64,000 nucleotides of DNA from Pseudomonas sp. dw_612 (GTDB lineage Bacteria > Pseudomonadota > Gammaproteobacteria > Pseudomonadales > Pseudomonadaceae). The stretch lies in NCBI RefSeq assembly GCF_018449725.1, contig NZ_JAAVVC010000007.1, positions 248,001 through 312,000 on the forward strand. The letters run 5' to 3'. A program made the translations under genes and the position numbers. The notes beneath the pieces were generated by a model. It saw only the letters and a list, made by a program, of their open reading frames with translations, ran no database searches and was not told where the DNA came from. Positions 29,199 through 38,311 of this stretch are shown one piece after another; the first letter of the stretch is position 1, and each line of letters begins with the position of its first letter.

Positions 29199-30395
29199 AT
29201 GGCTTCGACAGCTACAAAGCAACACTACGACGTAGTGATCGTGGGCGGCGCGGTGAACGGCAGTGCTACGGCTTATTTCCTGGCCAACAACCCCGACTTC
29301 ACTGGGTCAGTGCTGGTCATCGAGCGTGACTGGACCTATGCGCAGTCGGCCACCGCGCTCTCCAGCAGCTCGATTCGCGTGCAGTTTTCCAACCCGATCA
29401 ACATTCAGATCTCTCGGTTTGGTGCGCAGTTTATCCGGGATTTTCCGCAACTGATGGAGGTCAATGGGGACAAACCTGACCTCGCCTTCAAGGAAAACGG
29501 CTATCTGTTCCTGGCCGACCGGAAGGGTTTCGACGTACTCAAGCGTCTGCACCAGACACAACTGGATAATGGCGCCGATGTGACCCTCATGGATACTGAA
29601 GCACTGATCAAGCGTTTCCCCTGGGTCAATCCCGACAGCCTGGCTGGCGGAACTTATGGCGAGAAGGATGAAGGTTGGTTCGACAACTACGGCATCATGA
29701 ACGGCTTTCGCAAGAAAGCGCGCTCGATGGGTGTCGAGTACATCGAGAACGAGGTGGTTGAAGTCTTGCGCAAGGGCGATCTGGTCACGGGCGTGACCTT
29801 GGCCAGTGGCGAGCGCATCACCTGTGAATACTTGGTCAATACCGCCGGCACCCGCGGCCCCGCAGTGGCAAAAATGGCTGGCCTGCAGATTCCGGTCGAG
29901 TCGCGTCGACGTTCGTTGTTCGTTTTCGACTGTCACACACCACTGCAAGGTGTGGTCCCGCTGACTATCGATCCGACTGGCGTGTTTTTTCGTCCGGAAG
30001 GTCATCTGTACCTCGGCGGCACTTATCCCAAAGTCGATCCGGAAGTCGATTTCGATGACTTCGAGGTCATGCACGATGAATTCGACGAAGAGGTCTGGCC
30101 GATCCTCGCTGAGCGTGTCCCTGCGTTTGAGGCGATTAAGGTCGTCAACTCCTGGGCTGGGCACTACGACTTCTGCGTGCTGGATCACAACGCAATCGTC
30201 GGGCCGCACAATGAGGTGCGCAACTTCCTCTTCTGTAATGGCTTCAGCGGTCATGGCCTGCAGCAGGCGCCCGCGATTGGTCGCGGCCTGAGTGAACTGA
30301 TCACTTACGGCGAATACCGCAGCCTGGATCTGAGCGCGTTGTCTTACGATCGCGTGGTGGAAAACCGTCCCTTTTTGGAAGACTCGGTCATCTGA
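29199..30395 (+). CDS. FAD-dependent oxidoreductase of the DAO family
   Basis: 398 residues. The N-terminal dinucleotide fold is YDVVIVGGAVNGSATAYFLA (9-28) with Glu at the end of strand 2 (VIERD). A DAO (D-amino acid/sarcosine/glycine oxidase) domain follows, and the C-terminal FAD contact is FLFCNGFSGHGLQQAPAIGRGLSELI. Such enzymes oxidise a secondary or primary amine next to a carboxylate. No signal peptide is present, so it acts in the cytoplasm. It lies between the Udh-like and thiamine-diphosphate enzyme genes and probably removes an N-substituent or an amino group from the pathway intermediate. The substrate is unknown. Confidence 0.87.
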   Translation: MASTATKQHYDVVIVGGAVNGSATAYFLANNPDFTGSVLVIERDWTYAQSATALSSSSIRVQFSNPINIQISRFGAQFIRDFPQLMEVNGDKPDLAFKENGYLFLADRKGFDVLKRLHQTQLDNGADVTLMDTEALIKRFPWVNPDSLAGGTYGEKDEGWFDNYGIMNGFRKKARSMGVEYIENEVVEVLRKGDLVTGVTLASGERITCEYLVNTAGTRGPAVAKMAGLQIPVESRRRSLFVFDCHTPLQGVVPLTIDPTGVFFRPEGHLYLGGTYPKVDPEVDFDDFEVMHDEFDEEVWPILAERVPAFEAIKVVNSWAGHYDFCVLDHNAIVGPHNEVRNFLFCNGFSGHGLQQAPAIGRGLSELITYGEYRSLDLSALSYDRVVENRPFLEDSVI

Positions 30396-30420
30396 CCGCG
30401 TGGCCTGATGGAGAACAACG

Positions 30421-32109
30421 ATGACTAACAACAATTCCACAGCGACCCGTACAGGTGGTCAGGTGCTGGTCGATGCTTTGCGCATCAATGGTGTCGAACG
30501 TGCCTTCTGTGTGCCCGGTGAAAGTTATCTGGCCGTGCTCGATGCATTGCATGATGCCAAGGATGATATTGAGCTGATTGTCTGCCGCCAGGAAGGCGGG
30601 GCGGCCTACATGGCCGAGGCGTACGGCAAGCTGACGGGCAAGCCGGGCATCTGTTTCGTGACTCGTGGTCCGGGCGCAACCAATGCTTCGGTGGGGGTTC
30701 ACACGGCGTTCCAGGATTCCACGCCAATGATCCTGTTCATCGGTCAGGTAGCCCGGGATCAGGTGGAGCGCGAAGCCTTCCAGGAGATCGACTATCGCCG
30801 CATGTTTGGTCAAATGGCCAAATGGGTCGTTGAAGTGGACGATGCTGCGCGCTTGCCCGAGCTGCTCAGTCAAGCCTTCCATCGCGCCACCAACGGTAGG
30901 CCGGGTCCAGTCGTCGTGGCGCTGCCGGAAGATATGCTGACGGATCTGGTGGATGTCGCTGATGCCGGTCCTGCGCAGGCCATAGAGCCGGCCGCTTCGC
31001 CTTCTTCGCTCGAACAGCTGCAACGCCTGATCGGTCAGGCGCAGCGCCCGCTGGTGGTGCTTGGCGGCGGTGGCTGGAGTGCCGAGGCCGTTGAAAACAT
31101 ACGCGTGTTTATCGAGAAGCAGAATCTGCCGGTAGCGGCGTCGTTCCGCTGCCAGGACCTGTTCAACAATACGCTGCCTAACTACGCCGGTGACCTGGGC
31201 CTGGCGGCAGGTCCCGAGTTGGTCGAGGCGGTAACAAATTCGGATCTGTTGTTGGTGATAGGCGCGCGTCTGGGCGAGATGACCACGGGGGGCTATTCGC
31301 TGGTCAATATCCCGGTGCCGAATCAAAAGCTGATTCATGTCCACGGGGGAATTGAAGAGCTGGGGCGGGTTTATCAACCCACCCTGGCGATCAATGCCGG
31401 GATGAAAACCTTCGCGGCGCAGGTGGCTGCCTTGCCAGCCGTGAACCCGCAAGGGCTGGCTGACTGGACGGCACAACTCAACCGTGGTTACCGCGCCAAT
31501 TTTGACTGCCCGGCCTCGCCCGGCCCGGTGCAAATGAGCGAGGTCATCGCCTGGCTCAACGATCGCCTGCCCCACGACAGCATTATCACCTGCGGTGCGG
31601 GTAACTACACCGGTTGGGTGCATCGCGGCTATCAGCACCGCGTCTTCCGTACGCTGCTGGGCCCAACCAACGGTTCGATGGGGTATGGGGTGCCGGCGGC
31701 GGTGGCGGCCAAAATTACCGCCCCGGAGCGCATGGTCGTGGCATTCGCCGGCGATGGCTGTTTCCTCATGAACGGTCAAGAGTTGGCAACGGCCGCCAAC
31801 TACGACGCTCGCCTGGTGGTGATCGTGGTGAACAACGGCATGTACGGCACCATCCGCATGCATCAGGAGCGTAGCTATCCAGGTCGCGTTTGTGGCACCG
31901 AACTGCATAACCCGGACTTCGCCATGTTGGCCTGCTCCTACGGCTTCCATGCCGAGACGGTCGTGGCGACCGAGCAGTTCGCCGAAGCGTTCGAGCGGTG
32001 TCTTGCTTCGCAGAAACCTGCGTTGATCGAGATTCAGGTCGATCCGGAGGCGCTGACTCCTCGAATGACCCTGAGTCAGATACGCGAAAAAGCCCTCGCT
32101 TCGCGCTGA
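30421..32109 (+). CDS. Thiamine-diphosphate-dependent enzyme (acetolactate synthase / 2-oxo acid decarboxylase superfamily)
   Basis: 562 residues with the three TPP-enzyme domains. The cofactor-activating Glu is in CRQEGGAAYMAEAYGK, the central domain runs from about 195, and the TPP/Mg site is GDGCFLMNGQELATAANYDARLVVIVVNNGMYG (GDG-x-NN). The family includes acetolactate synthase, benzoylformate decarboxylase, AruI and sulfoacetaldehyde acetyltransferase. No regulatory small subunit is adjacent, so a biosynthetic IlvB role is unlikely. With an aminotransferase upstream and an aldehyde dehydrogenase downstream, decarboxylation of a 2-oxo acid to an aldehyde is the most economical reading. Confidence 0.88.
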   Translation: MTNNNSTATRTGGQVLVDALRINGVERAFCVPGESYLAVLDALHDAKDDIELIVCRQEGGAAYMAEAYGKLTGKPGICFVTRGPGATNASVGVHTAFQDSTPMILFIGQVARDQVEREAFQEIDYRRMFGQMAKWVVEVDDAARLPELLSQAFHRATNGRPGPVVVALPEDMLTDLVDVADAGPAQAIEPAASPSSLEQLQRLIGQAQRPLVVLGGGGWSAEAVENIRVFIEKQNLPVAASFRCQDLFNNTLPNYAGDLGLAAGPELVEAVTNSDLLLVIGARLGEMTTGGYSLVNIPVPNQKLIHVHGGIEELGRVYQPTLAINAGMKTFAAQVAALPAVNPQGLADWTAQLNRGYRANFDCPASPGPVQMSEVIAWLNDRLPHDSIITCGAGNYTGWVHRGYQHRVFRTLLGPTNGSMGYGVPAAVAAKITAPERMVVAFAGDGCFLMNGQELATAANYDARLVVIVVNNGMYGTIRMHQERSYPGRVCGTELHNPDFAMLACSYGFHAETVVATEQFAEAFERCLASQKPALIEIQVDPEALTPRMTLSQIREKALASR

Positions 32110-32118
32110 TTGATTTCG

Positions 32119-32150
32119 GGCGGGACGGATTGATCGTCCCGCCTTTTTTT
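32119..32150 (+). terminator. Rho-independent terminator inside the catabolic locus
   Basis: A 9-bp stem GGCGGGACG / CGTCCCGCC with a 7-nt loop, followed by seven T, ten bases after the stop of the TPP enzyme gene. It would end or attenuate the hyuA operon before the aldehyde dehydrogenase gene. Confidence 0.88.
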
Positions 32151-32177
32151 GCCTTCAATTTATACGAGCGCCTCATC

Positions 32178-33629
32178 ATGAGACTTGCCGATCCTGAACT
32201 GCTGCGTGAATTTTGCTACATCGATGGCCAATGGGTAGTGGCCGACAATGCTCAAACCATCGACGTTACCAACCCGGCCACCGGGGAAGTGATCGGACGT
32301 GTGCCGCTTATGGGGGGCAGTGAAACCCGGCGAGCGATCAGCGCCGCTCAAGCCGCGTTACCCGCCTGGCGTGCACTCACGGCCAAGGAGCGGGCCAACC
32401 GTTTGCAGGCCTGGTTTCGCGAAATCATGCGCCATCAGCAAGATCTCGCGCAGATCATGACGGCTGAGCAAGGTAAACCACTGGCTGAGGCTCTGGGCGA
32501 AATTGCCTTTGCCGCGGCTTACGTGGAGTGGTATGCGGAGGAGGGCAAGCGCATTTATGGCGATGTGATCCCATCCCCTCATGCTGATCGACGTCTGATC
32601 GTGACCAAGGAACCTATCGGTGTCTGTGCGGCAATTACTCCGTGGAACTTCCCGGCGGCAATGATTACCCGCAAGGCTGCGCCTGCGTTGGCAGCTGGAT
32701 GTACGCTGGTGCTCAAGCCAGCGTCACAGACGCCTTTCAGCGCCCTTGCACTCTGCGTCCTGGCTGAGCGGGCAGGCATTCCCCGGGGCGTACTGAGTGT
32801 GGTCACCGGTGATTCCGGTGCGATCGGTGGTGAACTGACCTCCAGTCCGATTGTGCGCAAGCTTTCGTTCACCGGCTCCACGCCGATTGGCATCAAGCTA
32901 CTGGAACAGTGCGCCGCCACGGTCAAAAAAGTCACGATGGAGTTGGGTGGCAACGCACCTTTCATTGTGTTTGACGATGCAGATCTCGATGCCGCGGTCG
33001 AAGGGGCCGTCATTGCCAAATTCCGCAACGCTGGCCAGACCTGCGTTTGCGCTAACCGCTTTTTTATCCAGGATGGCATCTACGATCAATTCGTTGAGAA
33101 GTTTGCCGCTCGGATCAGCCGTCTGGTGGTAGGCGAAGGTACTCAGGTTGGCACCGAAGTGGGGCCGATGATCGACGTCAAGGCGCTGGCCGGTATCGAG
33201 GCATTGGTGGTTGAGGCTCGGGAGGCCGGAGCGCGTGTAGTGGTGGGAGGCAAGCGTCATGCCTTGGGTGGAGCCTTCTACGAGCCAACCTTGCTGGCCG
33301 ACGTGACTGCCGATATGCGCGTGGCTCAGGAGGAAATCTTCGGGCCGGTGGCACCCCTGTTTCGCTTTGACAGTGAGGCCGAGGTGATCGCCTTGGCAAA
33401 CGATACGGAATTCGGCCTGGCCTGCTACGTCTACGCCCGTGACCTGGGGCGTGTATGGCGGGTGTCGGAGGCGCTGGAGTATGGAATGGTGGGTGTGAAC
33501 GTGGGCGTGCTGGCCACGGAAGTTGCGCCATTTGGCGGCGTCAAATCTTCTGGCCTGGGGCGCGAAGGGTCGCGCTACGGTATTGAGGATTACATCGAGA
33601 TCAAATACTTGTGTCTGGGGCTTGGCTGA
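32178..33629 (+). CDS. NAD(P)-dependent aldehyde dehydrogenase, succinate-semialdehyde dehydrogenase type
   Basis: 483 residues from the ATG at 32178 (MRLADPELLREFCYIDGQWV); a longer frame reaches back into the preceding gene but is not used. Active-site segments are complete: PWNFPAAMITRK, the Glu motif MELGGNAP, the Cys motif NAGQTCVCANRF and the closing GGVKSSGLGREGS. The overall pattern fits GabD-type enzymes that oxidise semialdehydes such as succinate or glutarate semialdehyde. It probably oxidises the aldehyde produced by the TPP enzyme. A terminator separates it from the preceding gene, so it may be expressed at a lower level or from its own promoter. Confidence 0.9.
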   Translation: MRLADPELLREFCYIDGQWVVADNAQTIDVTNPATGEVIGRVPLMGGSETRRAISAAQAALPAWRALTAKERANRLQAWFREIMRHQQDLAQIMTAEQGKPLAEALGEIAFAAAYVEWYAEEGKRIYGDVIPSPHADRRLIVTKEPIGVCAAITPWNFPAAMITRKAAPALAAGCTLVLKPASQTPFSALALCVLAERAGIPRGVLSVVTGDSGAIGGELTSSPIVRKLSFTGSTPIGIKLLEQCAATVKKVTMELGGNAPFIVFDDADLDAAVEGAVIAKFRNAGQTCVCANRFFIQDGIYDQFVEKFAARISRLVVGEGTQVGTEVGPMIDVKALAGIEALVVEAREAGARVVVGGKRHALGGAFYEPTLLADVTADMRVAQEEIFGPVAPLFRFDSEAEVIALANDTEFGLACYVYARDLGRVWRVSEALEYGMVGVNVGVLATEVAPFGGVKSSGLGREGSRYGIEDYIEIKYLCLGLG

Positions 33630-33641
33630 TCAGGTGGAACA

Positions 33642-33669
33642 ACAGGGCGGAGATCATTCTCCGCTCTGT
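33642..33669. terminator. Hairpin at the convergent ends of the ALDH and GntR genes
   Basis: ACAGGGCGGAGA and TCTCCGCTCTGT pair over 12 positions with one mismatch around a 4-nt loop. The loop holds the GntR stop codon. There is no good T-run, so terminator strength is uncertain. Confidence 0.5.
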
Positions 33670-34379
33670 ACCAGGCGCTGATAGCGCGAGAGGCTTTCTT
33701 CAAGATGCTTGCGTAATGCATTGCGGGCGCTGTTGATGTCGCCCATGGTAATGGCCGAAAGAATCGCACCGTGTTCCCGGCCGATTTTTTTGATGTGTGC
33801 CTGGCGGCTCTTACCTGTGGATTGCCCATGTTTGAGGTGCAGATCGAAGATGATGTCCGGTCCGAGTGCCTCTAGAAGCTGGGTGAAATGAGGGTTGTTG
33901 GTAGCGCGGGCGATGGCGAGGTGAAACTCGAAGTCGGCCTTGGCTTCCTCTTCAAGATCGGTGCCATCCAATGCATTGAAGCGATCAAAGGCCTTTGTGA
34001 TATCGGCCATGCTGGTTGGGCTGCGGCGTTCGGCTGCTCTGGCAACGGACTCGGTTTCAATGCCCAGGCGAAGCTCCAGTATTTGGGCTGCTGCGCGGAC
34101 ATCATCCACGGCGGTGCTGAGTGCATAGCCGATGCGCTTTACGTCCTGCTCTACCACAAACACGCCCACACCTTGCCGTGCAATCAGGCGACCTCCTAAG
34201 CGCAGCGAAGCGACGGCCTCCCGGATGACCGGCCGGCTGACGTTGAATTCCTTGCAAAGCGCCTGTTCGGAAGGCAGTTTCTCACCTGGGCCATAGGTGC
34301 CTACATCAATTCGATTAGACAGTTCACGGATAACCGTTTCTGCAAGATTTTCCCTGCGCGTGCCAGTCGTCGCGTCCAT
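33654..34379 (-). CDS. GntR-family regulator, FadR subfamily
   Basis: 241 residues. An N-terminal winged helix (about 10-75) includes GEKLPSEQALCKEFNVSRPVIREAVASLRLGGRL and RQGVGVFV, and is followed by an FCD ligand-binding domain of helices with the metal-site residues Asp (KADFEFHLAIARATNNP) and His (REHGAILSAI). It is convergent with the aldehyde dehydrogenase gene and divergent from the liv-type transporter, so it is the natural candidate to control import of the pathway substrate. It makes the locus doubly regulated, together with the TetR protein. Confidence 0.9.
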   Translation of the reverse strand: MDATTGTRRENLAETVIRELSNRIDVGTYGPGEKLPSEQALCKEFNVSRPVIREAVASLRLGGRLIARQGVGVFVVEQDVKRIGYALSTAVDDVRAAAQILELRLGIETESVARAAERRSPTSMADITKAFDRFNALDGTDLEEEAKADFEFHLAIARATNNPHFTQLLEALGPDIIFDLHLKHGQSTGKSRQAHIKKIGREHGAILSAITMGDINSARNALRKHLEESLSRYQRLVQSGE

Positions 34380-34823
34380 TTATGTTGCTCCTGAAACTGA
34401 ATGCTCATCACGGAAGATGAATGGTTGTACAGCTGAATGGACCTCGTCAATGAACTGCAAAGTCTCTATTCCTGTCGTCAATTAGCCCATGGTCCGGCCA
34501 GTTGAGGGTTACCCGTATGTTATCAAACAACTGACCTCACATGGTGCGAACGTCCCATCTCGGTAGTGAATGCGCGTCGGATTTGTGCATTTTTCGTCTC
34601 CAGGATTTCTTCTTTCCCATTTTCGCTGATGCCTAGCATACACTCATTGACAGTTGCCTGCTGACTGTTATCTTACAAGTGCGGTCGCTAATGGCGACTG
34701 CGCAATGCAGTGAGATTGTCCCGAATAAGGTCTGGTTGTCGTGACAGGGCGCCGGGCGTGGAAAAGAAGACTTGCACTCCAACGTGCTCAATTCGTTTGT
34801 CCGATGATTTCTGGGAGGCATAT
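34380..34823. promoter_or_regulatory. Divergent control region between gntR and livK
   Basis: 444 bases without a gene. A stretch at 34666-34678 (reverse complement TTGTAAGATAACA) matches 11 of the 13 bases shared by the two TetR operator candidates, but only as a half-site, because the second arm is not conserved. I cannot pick out the GntR site with confidence. Confidence 0.4.
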
Positions 34824-35972
34824 ATGCGTAAACACAACCTGATCTTCACAGCACTCGCTGCGGCAATGGCTTCAGCACTCAGTATTGGGATCGCCACTGC
34901 TGCAGACATCGAGCAGGTCAGAATCGGTTTTGCCGGGCCGCTGACTGGACCCTCCGGTCACCAGGGCCTGGATGTCGAACATGGCGTGAGCATCGCCATC
35001 GAAGAGGCCAACCAGCAAAAACTGAAAATTGGCGACAAGGTAGCCGAGTTCAAACTTGTCTCCGAGGACGATGTGGCTGACCCCCGCACGGGCACTGCGG
35101 TGGCCCAGCGATTGGTCGATGCCAAAGTCGCTGTCGTCATCGGTCACTACAACTCCGGGACCAGCATCCCTGCCTCGAAAATCTACGGCGAAGCCGGCAT
35201 TCCCCAAATCTCTCCTTCGGCCACCAACCCAGCGCTGACCAAGCAAGGCATCAAGTCGGTTTTCCGTGTGGTCAATGATGACGCCACCCTGGGTCGTTAT
35301 GCCGGCAACTACCTGGTCAACAAACTCGCTGCTAAACGCATTGCGATCTTTGATGACCGTACCGCTTACGGCCAAGGGCTGGCCGACGAGGTCTTCAAGG
35401 CGGTCAAGGCTGCTGGCGGCAATGTCGTGGTGCGTGAATACACCAATGATAAAGCCACCGATTTCAACGCCATTCTGACCACCGCGAAAGCGCAACAAGT
35501 GGATGCGGTGTTCTTTGCCGCCCTGGATTATCAGGCCGCCCCAATGGCCAAGCAGATGAAAAACCTGGGTATCAAAGCCAAGTTCATGAACATCGGCAAT
35601 CTGCCGAACGACGAGTTCCAGAAGATGGCCGGCAGTGCCGCTGAAGGGGCTTACGCCTGGAACTACGGTACGCCTTTGCAGGACATGCCGAAGGGCGCCG
35701 CGTTCGAGAAAAAACTCAAGGACAAGTTTGGCACGGGCGTCGTGCAGTCATCGCCGGCCGCTTACGACGCTACCTGGGCCGCGATCAGTGCAATGGTCAA
35801 GGCGCAATCGGATGATCCCGCTGTTTACCTACCGGTCCTGAAAAGCTCCAGCTACGACGGTGTAACGGGAACCATTGCATTCGACGAGTCGGGCAACCTC
35901 AAAAATGCAGCCGCGACAATTTTCCAGTTTGAAAACGGCAAATGGAAAACCCTGGCCGTAGAGCGCGAATAA
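34824..35972 (+). CDS. livK: Branched-chain-amino-acid-type ABC transporter, periplasmic binding protein
   Basis: 382 residues from the ATG at 34824, preceded by GGGAGG. The signal peptide MRKHNLIFTALAAAMASALSIGIATA is cleaved before ADIEQ. The mature protein is a type I periplasmic binding protein (Peripla_BP_6) with RIGFAGPLTGPSGHQGLDVEHG, YNSGTSIPASKIYGEAGIPQISPSATNP and DRTAYGQGLADEVFK. It captures the solute for the LivHMGF proteins. Located next to a catabolic operon, it need not bind leucine-type amino acids; members of this family bind amides, urea, aromatic acids and other compounds. Confidence 0.92.
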   Translation: MRKHNLIFTALAAAMASALSIGIATAADIEQVRIGFAGPLTGPSGHQGLDVEHGVSIAIEEANQQKLKIGDKVAEFKLVSEDDVADPRTGTAVAQRLVDAKVAVVIGHYNSGTSIPASKIYGEAGIPQISPSATNPALTKQGIKSVFRVVNDDATLGRYAGNYLVNKLAAKRIAIFDDRTAYGQGLADEVFKAVKAAGGNVVVREYTNDKATDFNAILTTAKAQQVDAVFFAALDYQAAPMAKQMKNLGIKAKFMNIGNLPNDEFQKMAGSAAEGAYAWNYGTPLQDMPKGAAFEKKLKDKFGTGVVQSSPAAYDATWAAISAMVKAQSDDPAVYLPVLKSSSYDGVTGTIAFDESGNLKNAAATIFQFENGKWKTLAVERE

Positions 35973-35997
35973 ATCTTGGCAGCATCCAGAACAATAA

Positions 35998-36015
35998 GCG
36001 GGCCCCAGGGCCCGC
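35998..36015 (+). promoter_or_regulatory. Hairpin between livK and livH
   Basis: GCGGGCCC-CA-GGGCCCGC is a fully GC palindrome 25 bases after the livK stop, with a T-run a little downstream (36032-36038). It probably stabilises the livK message or attenuates transcription so that the binding protein is made in excess over the membrane parts. Confidence 0.55.
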
Positions 36016-36116
36016 AACAATAAAAAGAAGATTTTTTTCTGATCTGCCATGAGTTCTATCGCGTGCTCTCGCAAGTGATCGCCGGTGAATACAACGCAGC
36101 TTTGAGGATTCATCAA

Positions 36117-37055
36117 GTGGAAGCTAATCTTAATATCTTGTTGCAGCAGATCCTTAATGGCCTGGTGCTCGGCAGTATCTACGCCCTTGTGGCGCTGGGT
36201 TACACCATGGTTTACGGCATTATTGGTCTGATCAACTTCGCCCATGGCGAGATTGTAATGGTGGGTGCCATGGTGACGATTTCGGTGCTGACCATGCTGG
36301 CAGGGTATGGATTTGCCCCCGGTGTATTGACCCTGATGTTCGCAATCATGATTGCGGCGATCGTCTGCATGCTGATGGCACAAGGTATGGAGAAATTTGC
36401 TTATCGACCGTTGCGCAAAGCCCCTCGTTTGACCCCACTTATTTTGGCAATCGGCATCTCTATCTTTCTACAGAATCTGGCGATGATGATCTGGGGGCGG
36501 GGGTACAAGACTTTTCCCGAAGTTGTTGAGACCCGGCCTATTGAGGTGTTTGGCGCCACGATTACCAATGTCCAGATGAGCATCATGATCATCTCGGTCG
36601 TCATCATGTTTTCCCTCTGGGTACTGGTTGACAAGACTCGACTTGGCAAAGCCATGCGGGCGACGGCACAGAATCAGGAAGTTGCCGGTTTGATGGGCAT
36701 CAACATCAATCGGGTTATCTCGGCCACCTTCGTTATCGGCGCATCACTGGGTGCGGTGGCTGGCGTCATGCGTGCAGTCAACTACGGTCAGGCAGATGCC
36801 TACATGGGATTGCTGCTTGGTCTCAAAGCTTTTTCGGCAGCGGTACTGGGAGGGATCGGAAACCTCTTCGGCGCCATGGCCGGAGGCATCTTGCTGGGGC
36901 TGATCGAATCCCTTGCCGCGGGTTATACCGGCCAGCTGACAGGAGGGTTTCTGGGGGCCAATTACCAGGACATCTTTGCGTTCATGGTGCTCATCATGGT
37001 CTTGCTTTTTCGACCTAACGGTCTGATGGGCGAGCGCCAGGCCGACCGCGCATAG
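36117..37055 (+). CDS. livH: Branched-chain-amino-acid-type ABC transporter permease LivH
   Basis: 312 residues from the GTG at 36117 (MEANLNILLQQILNGLVLGSIYALVALGYTMVYG), with a GAGG ribosome-binding site about 10 bases earlier. An upstream ATG at 36063 would add 18 residues absent from the family. About eight hydrophobic segments and the family signatures GIIGLINFAHGEIVMVGA, RATAQNQEVAGLMGIN and LGGIGNLFGAMAGGILLG are visible. With LivM it forms the inner-membrane channel. Confidence 0.92.
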   Translation: MEANLNILLQQILNGLVLGSIYALVALGYTMVYGIIGLINFAHGEIVMVGAMVTISVLTMLAGYGFAPGVLTLMFAIMIAAIVCMLMAQGMEKFAYRPLRKAPRLTPLILAIGISIFLQNLAMMIWGRGYKTFPEVVETRPIEVFGATITNVQMSIMIISVVIMFSLWVLVDKTRLGKAMRATAQNQEVAGLMGININRVISATFVIGASLGAVAGVMRAVNYGQADAYMGLLLGLKAFSAAVLGGIGNLFGAMAGGILLGLIESLAAGYTGQLTGGFLGANYQDIFAFMVLIMVLLFRPNGLMGERQADRA

Positions 37056-37066
37056 GAGGCTACGCC

Positions 37067-38311
37067 ATGAAGAATAATCACGTCCGATACGCGTTACTCG
37101 CGCTGGCGTTCGTCGCTCTGCCGTTTGTGGTTGACGCGATACCGTTCCTTGGGCCGACCTGGGTGCGAATCCTCGGCTTTGCCATGCTCTATGTGCTGTT
37201 AGCGCTGGGGCTGAATATCGTGATCGGTTACGCCGGTCTGCTGGACATGGGGTACATCGGTTTTTACGCCATTGGCGCCTACCTGTATGCGTTGCTCTCG
37301 TCTCCTCACTTGAACATGGCGGGGTTGGCAGAGGGGGTATTGAACTGGCCGTTGTGGATCATCATTCCATTGGCTGCCGTCATTGCGGCGATATGCGGTG
37401 TTTTGATCGGTGCACCGGTGCTCAAATTGCGCGGTGATTACCTCGCGATTGTCACGCTGGGTTTTGGCGAAATCATCAGGATCTTCATGAACAACCTGGA
37501 TCAACCGGTGAATATCACCAACGGTCCGCAGGGTATTTCAGGCATCGCCCCCTTACACATCGATGCCGGTGCCTGGAGCTACACGAGCGGGCATGCGCCG
37601 GACGCCATCCTGTCATTACAGGCAAAGTGGAGTCTGTTCGGTTTGCATGTTTCTCCCGTCATCAGTTACTACCTATTCTTCCTGGCGGTCGTCATCTTCG
37701 CGATCATTTTGTCCAAACGTCTGGAGGTGTCCCGCATCGGTCGCGCCTGGATGGCTTTGCGTGAAGACGAAGTTGCCGCCGAGGCAATGGGCTTGAACAA
37801 GCGCAATCTCAAACTCCTGGCTTTCGCTATGGGGGCGACGTTTGGTGGTGTGTCCGGTGCATTTTTTTCTGCTTATCAAGGCTTCGTGAGCCCGGAATCG
37901 TTCACGCTCATGGAATCCATTATGGTCCTGGCAATGGTGGTGCTGGGCGGGATGGGCTCGATCCGTGGTGTGGTGCTGGGCGCGTTGATTTTATCGATCA
38001 TGCCAGAGGTATTTCGCGATTTGGTGAACTGGGCGCAGCCATTCGTGATGGACAACGTGACCTTCATCAGCCGTGAAGTTCTGCGCAATGTCCTCGATGC
38101 TTCAACGTTGCGGATGTTGGTCTTCGGTCTCGCATTGATCCTGGTCATGCGTTTCCGGCCGGAGGGACTCTGGCCATCAAACCGCCGTCGTGCCGAGTTG
38201 CATGAAGATGAAAGCGAGCCATTGGTCCCGGCGCCTGCGCTGGATAGCGCGGCAGTACATCTGGAGCCAGCGACAACCGAGTTCAGACTGACAGAGGTGA
38301 ATAAGGTATGA
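37067..38311 (+). CDS. livM: Branched-chain-amino-acid-type ABC transporter permease LivM
   Basis: 414 residues with about ten membrane segments. The family motifs are present: GLNIVIGYAGLLDMGYIGFYAIGAY, APVLKLRGDYLAIVTLGFGEIIRI and VVLGGMGSIRGVVLGALILSIMPE. A polar C-terminal tail of about 45 residues after LWPSNRRRAELHE is longer than I would expect and probably unstructured. A strong TAGGAGG lies before the ATG, 11 bases after livH. The stop overlaps the livG start by four bases. Confidence 0.92.
   Translation: MKNNHVRYALLALAFVALPFVVDAIPFLGPTWVRILGFAMLYVLLALGLNIVIGYAGLLDMGYIGFYAIGAYLYALLSSPHLNMAGLAEGVLNWPLWIIIPLAAVIAAICGVLIGAPVLKLRGDYLAIVTLGFGEIIRIFMNNLDQPVNITNGPQGISGIAPLHIDAGAWSYTSGHAPDAILSLQAKWSLFGLHVSPVISYYLFFLAVVIFAIILSKRLEVSRIGRAWMALREDEVAAEAMGLNKRNLKLLAFAMGATFGGVSGAFFSAYQGFVSPESFTLMESIMVLAMVVLGGMGSIRGVVLGALILSIMPEVFRDLVNWAQPFVMDNVTFISREVLRNVLDASTLRMLVFGLALILVMRFRPEGLWPSNRRRAELHEDESEPLVPAPALDSAAVHLEPATTEFRLTEVNKV

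Noticed and set aside
30388..31950. Minus-strand open frame of 520 codons
   Set aside because: Antisense to the thiamine-diphosphate enzyme gene; no domain visible.
30421..32109. Calling the TPP enzyme biosynthetic acetolactate synthase IlvB
   Set aside because: No regulatory subunit or ilvC nearby, and the context is catabolic.
31998..32177. Longer start for the succinate-semialdehyde-type dehydrogenase
   Set aside because: The extension lies within the upstream gene and a terminator; the ATG at 32178 gives the normal N-terminus.
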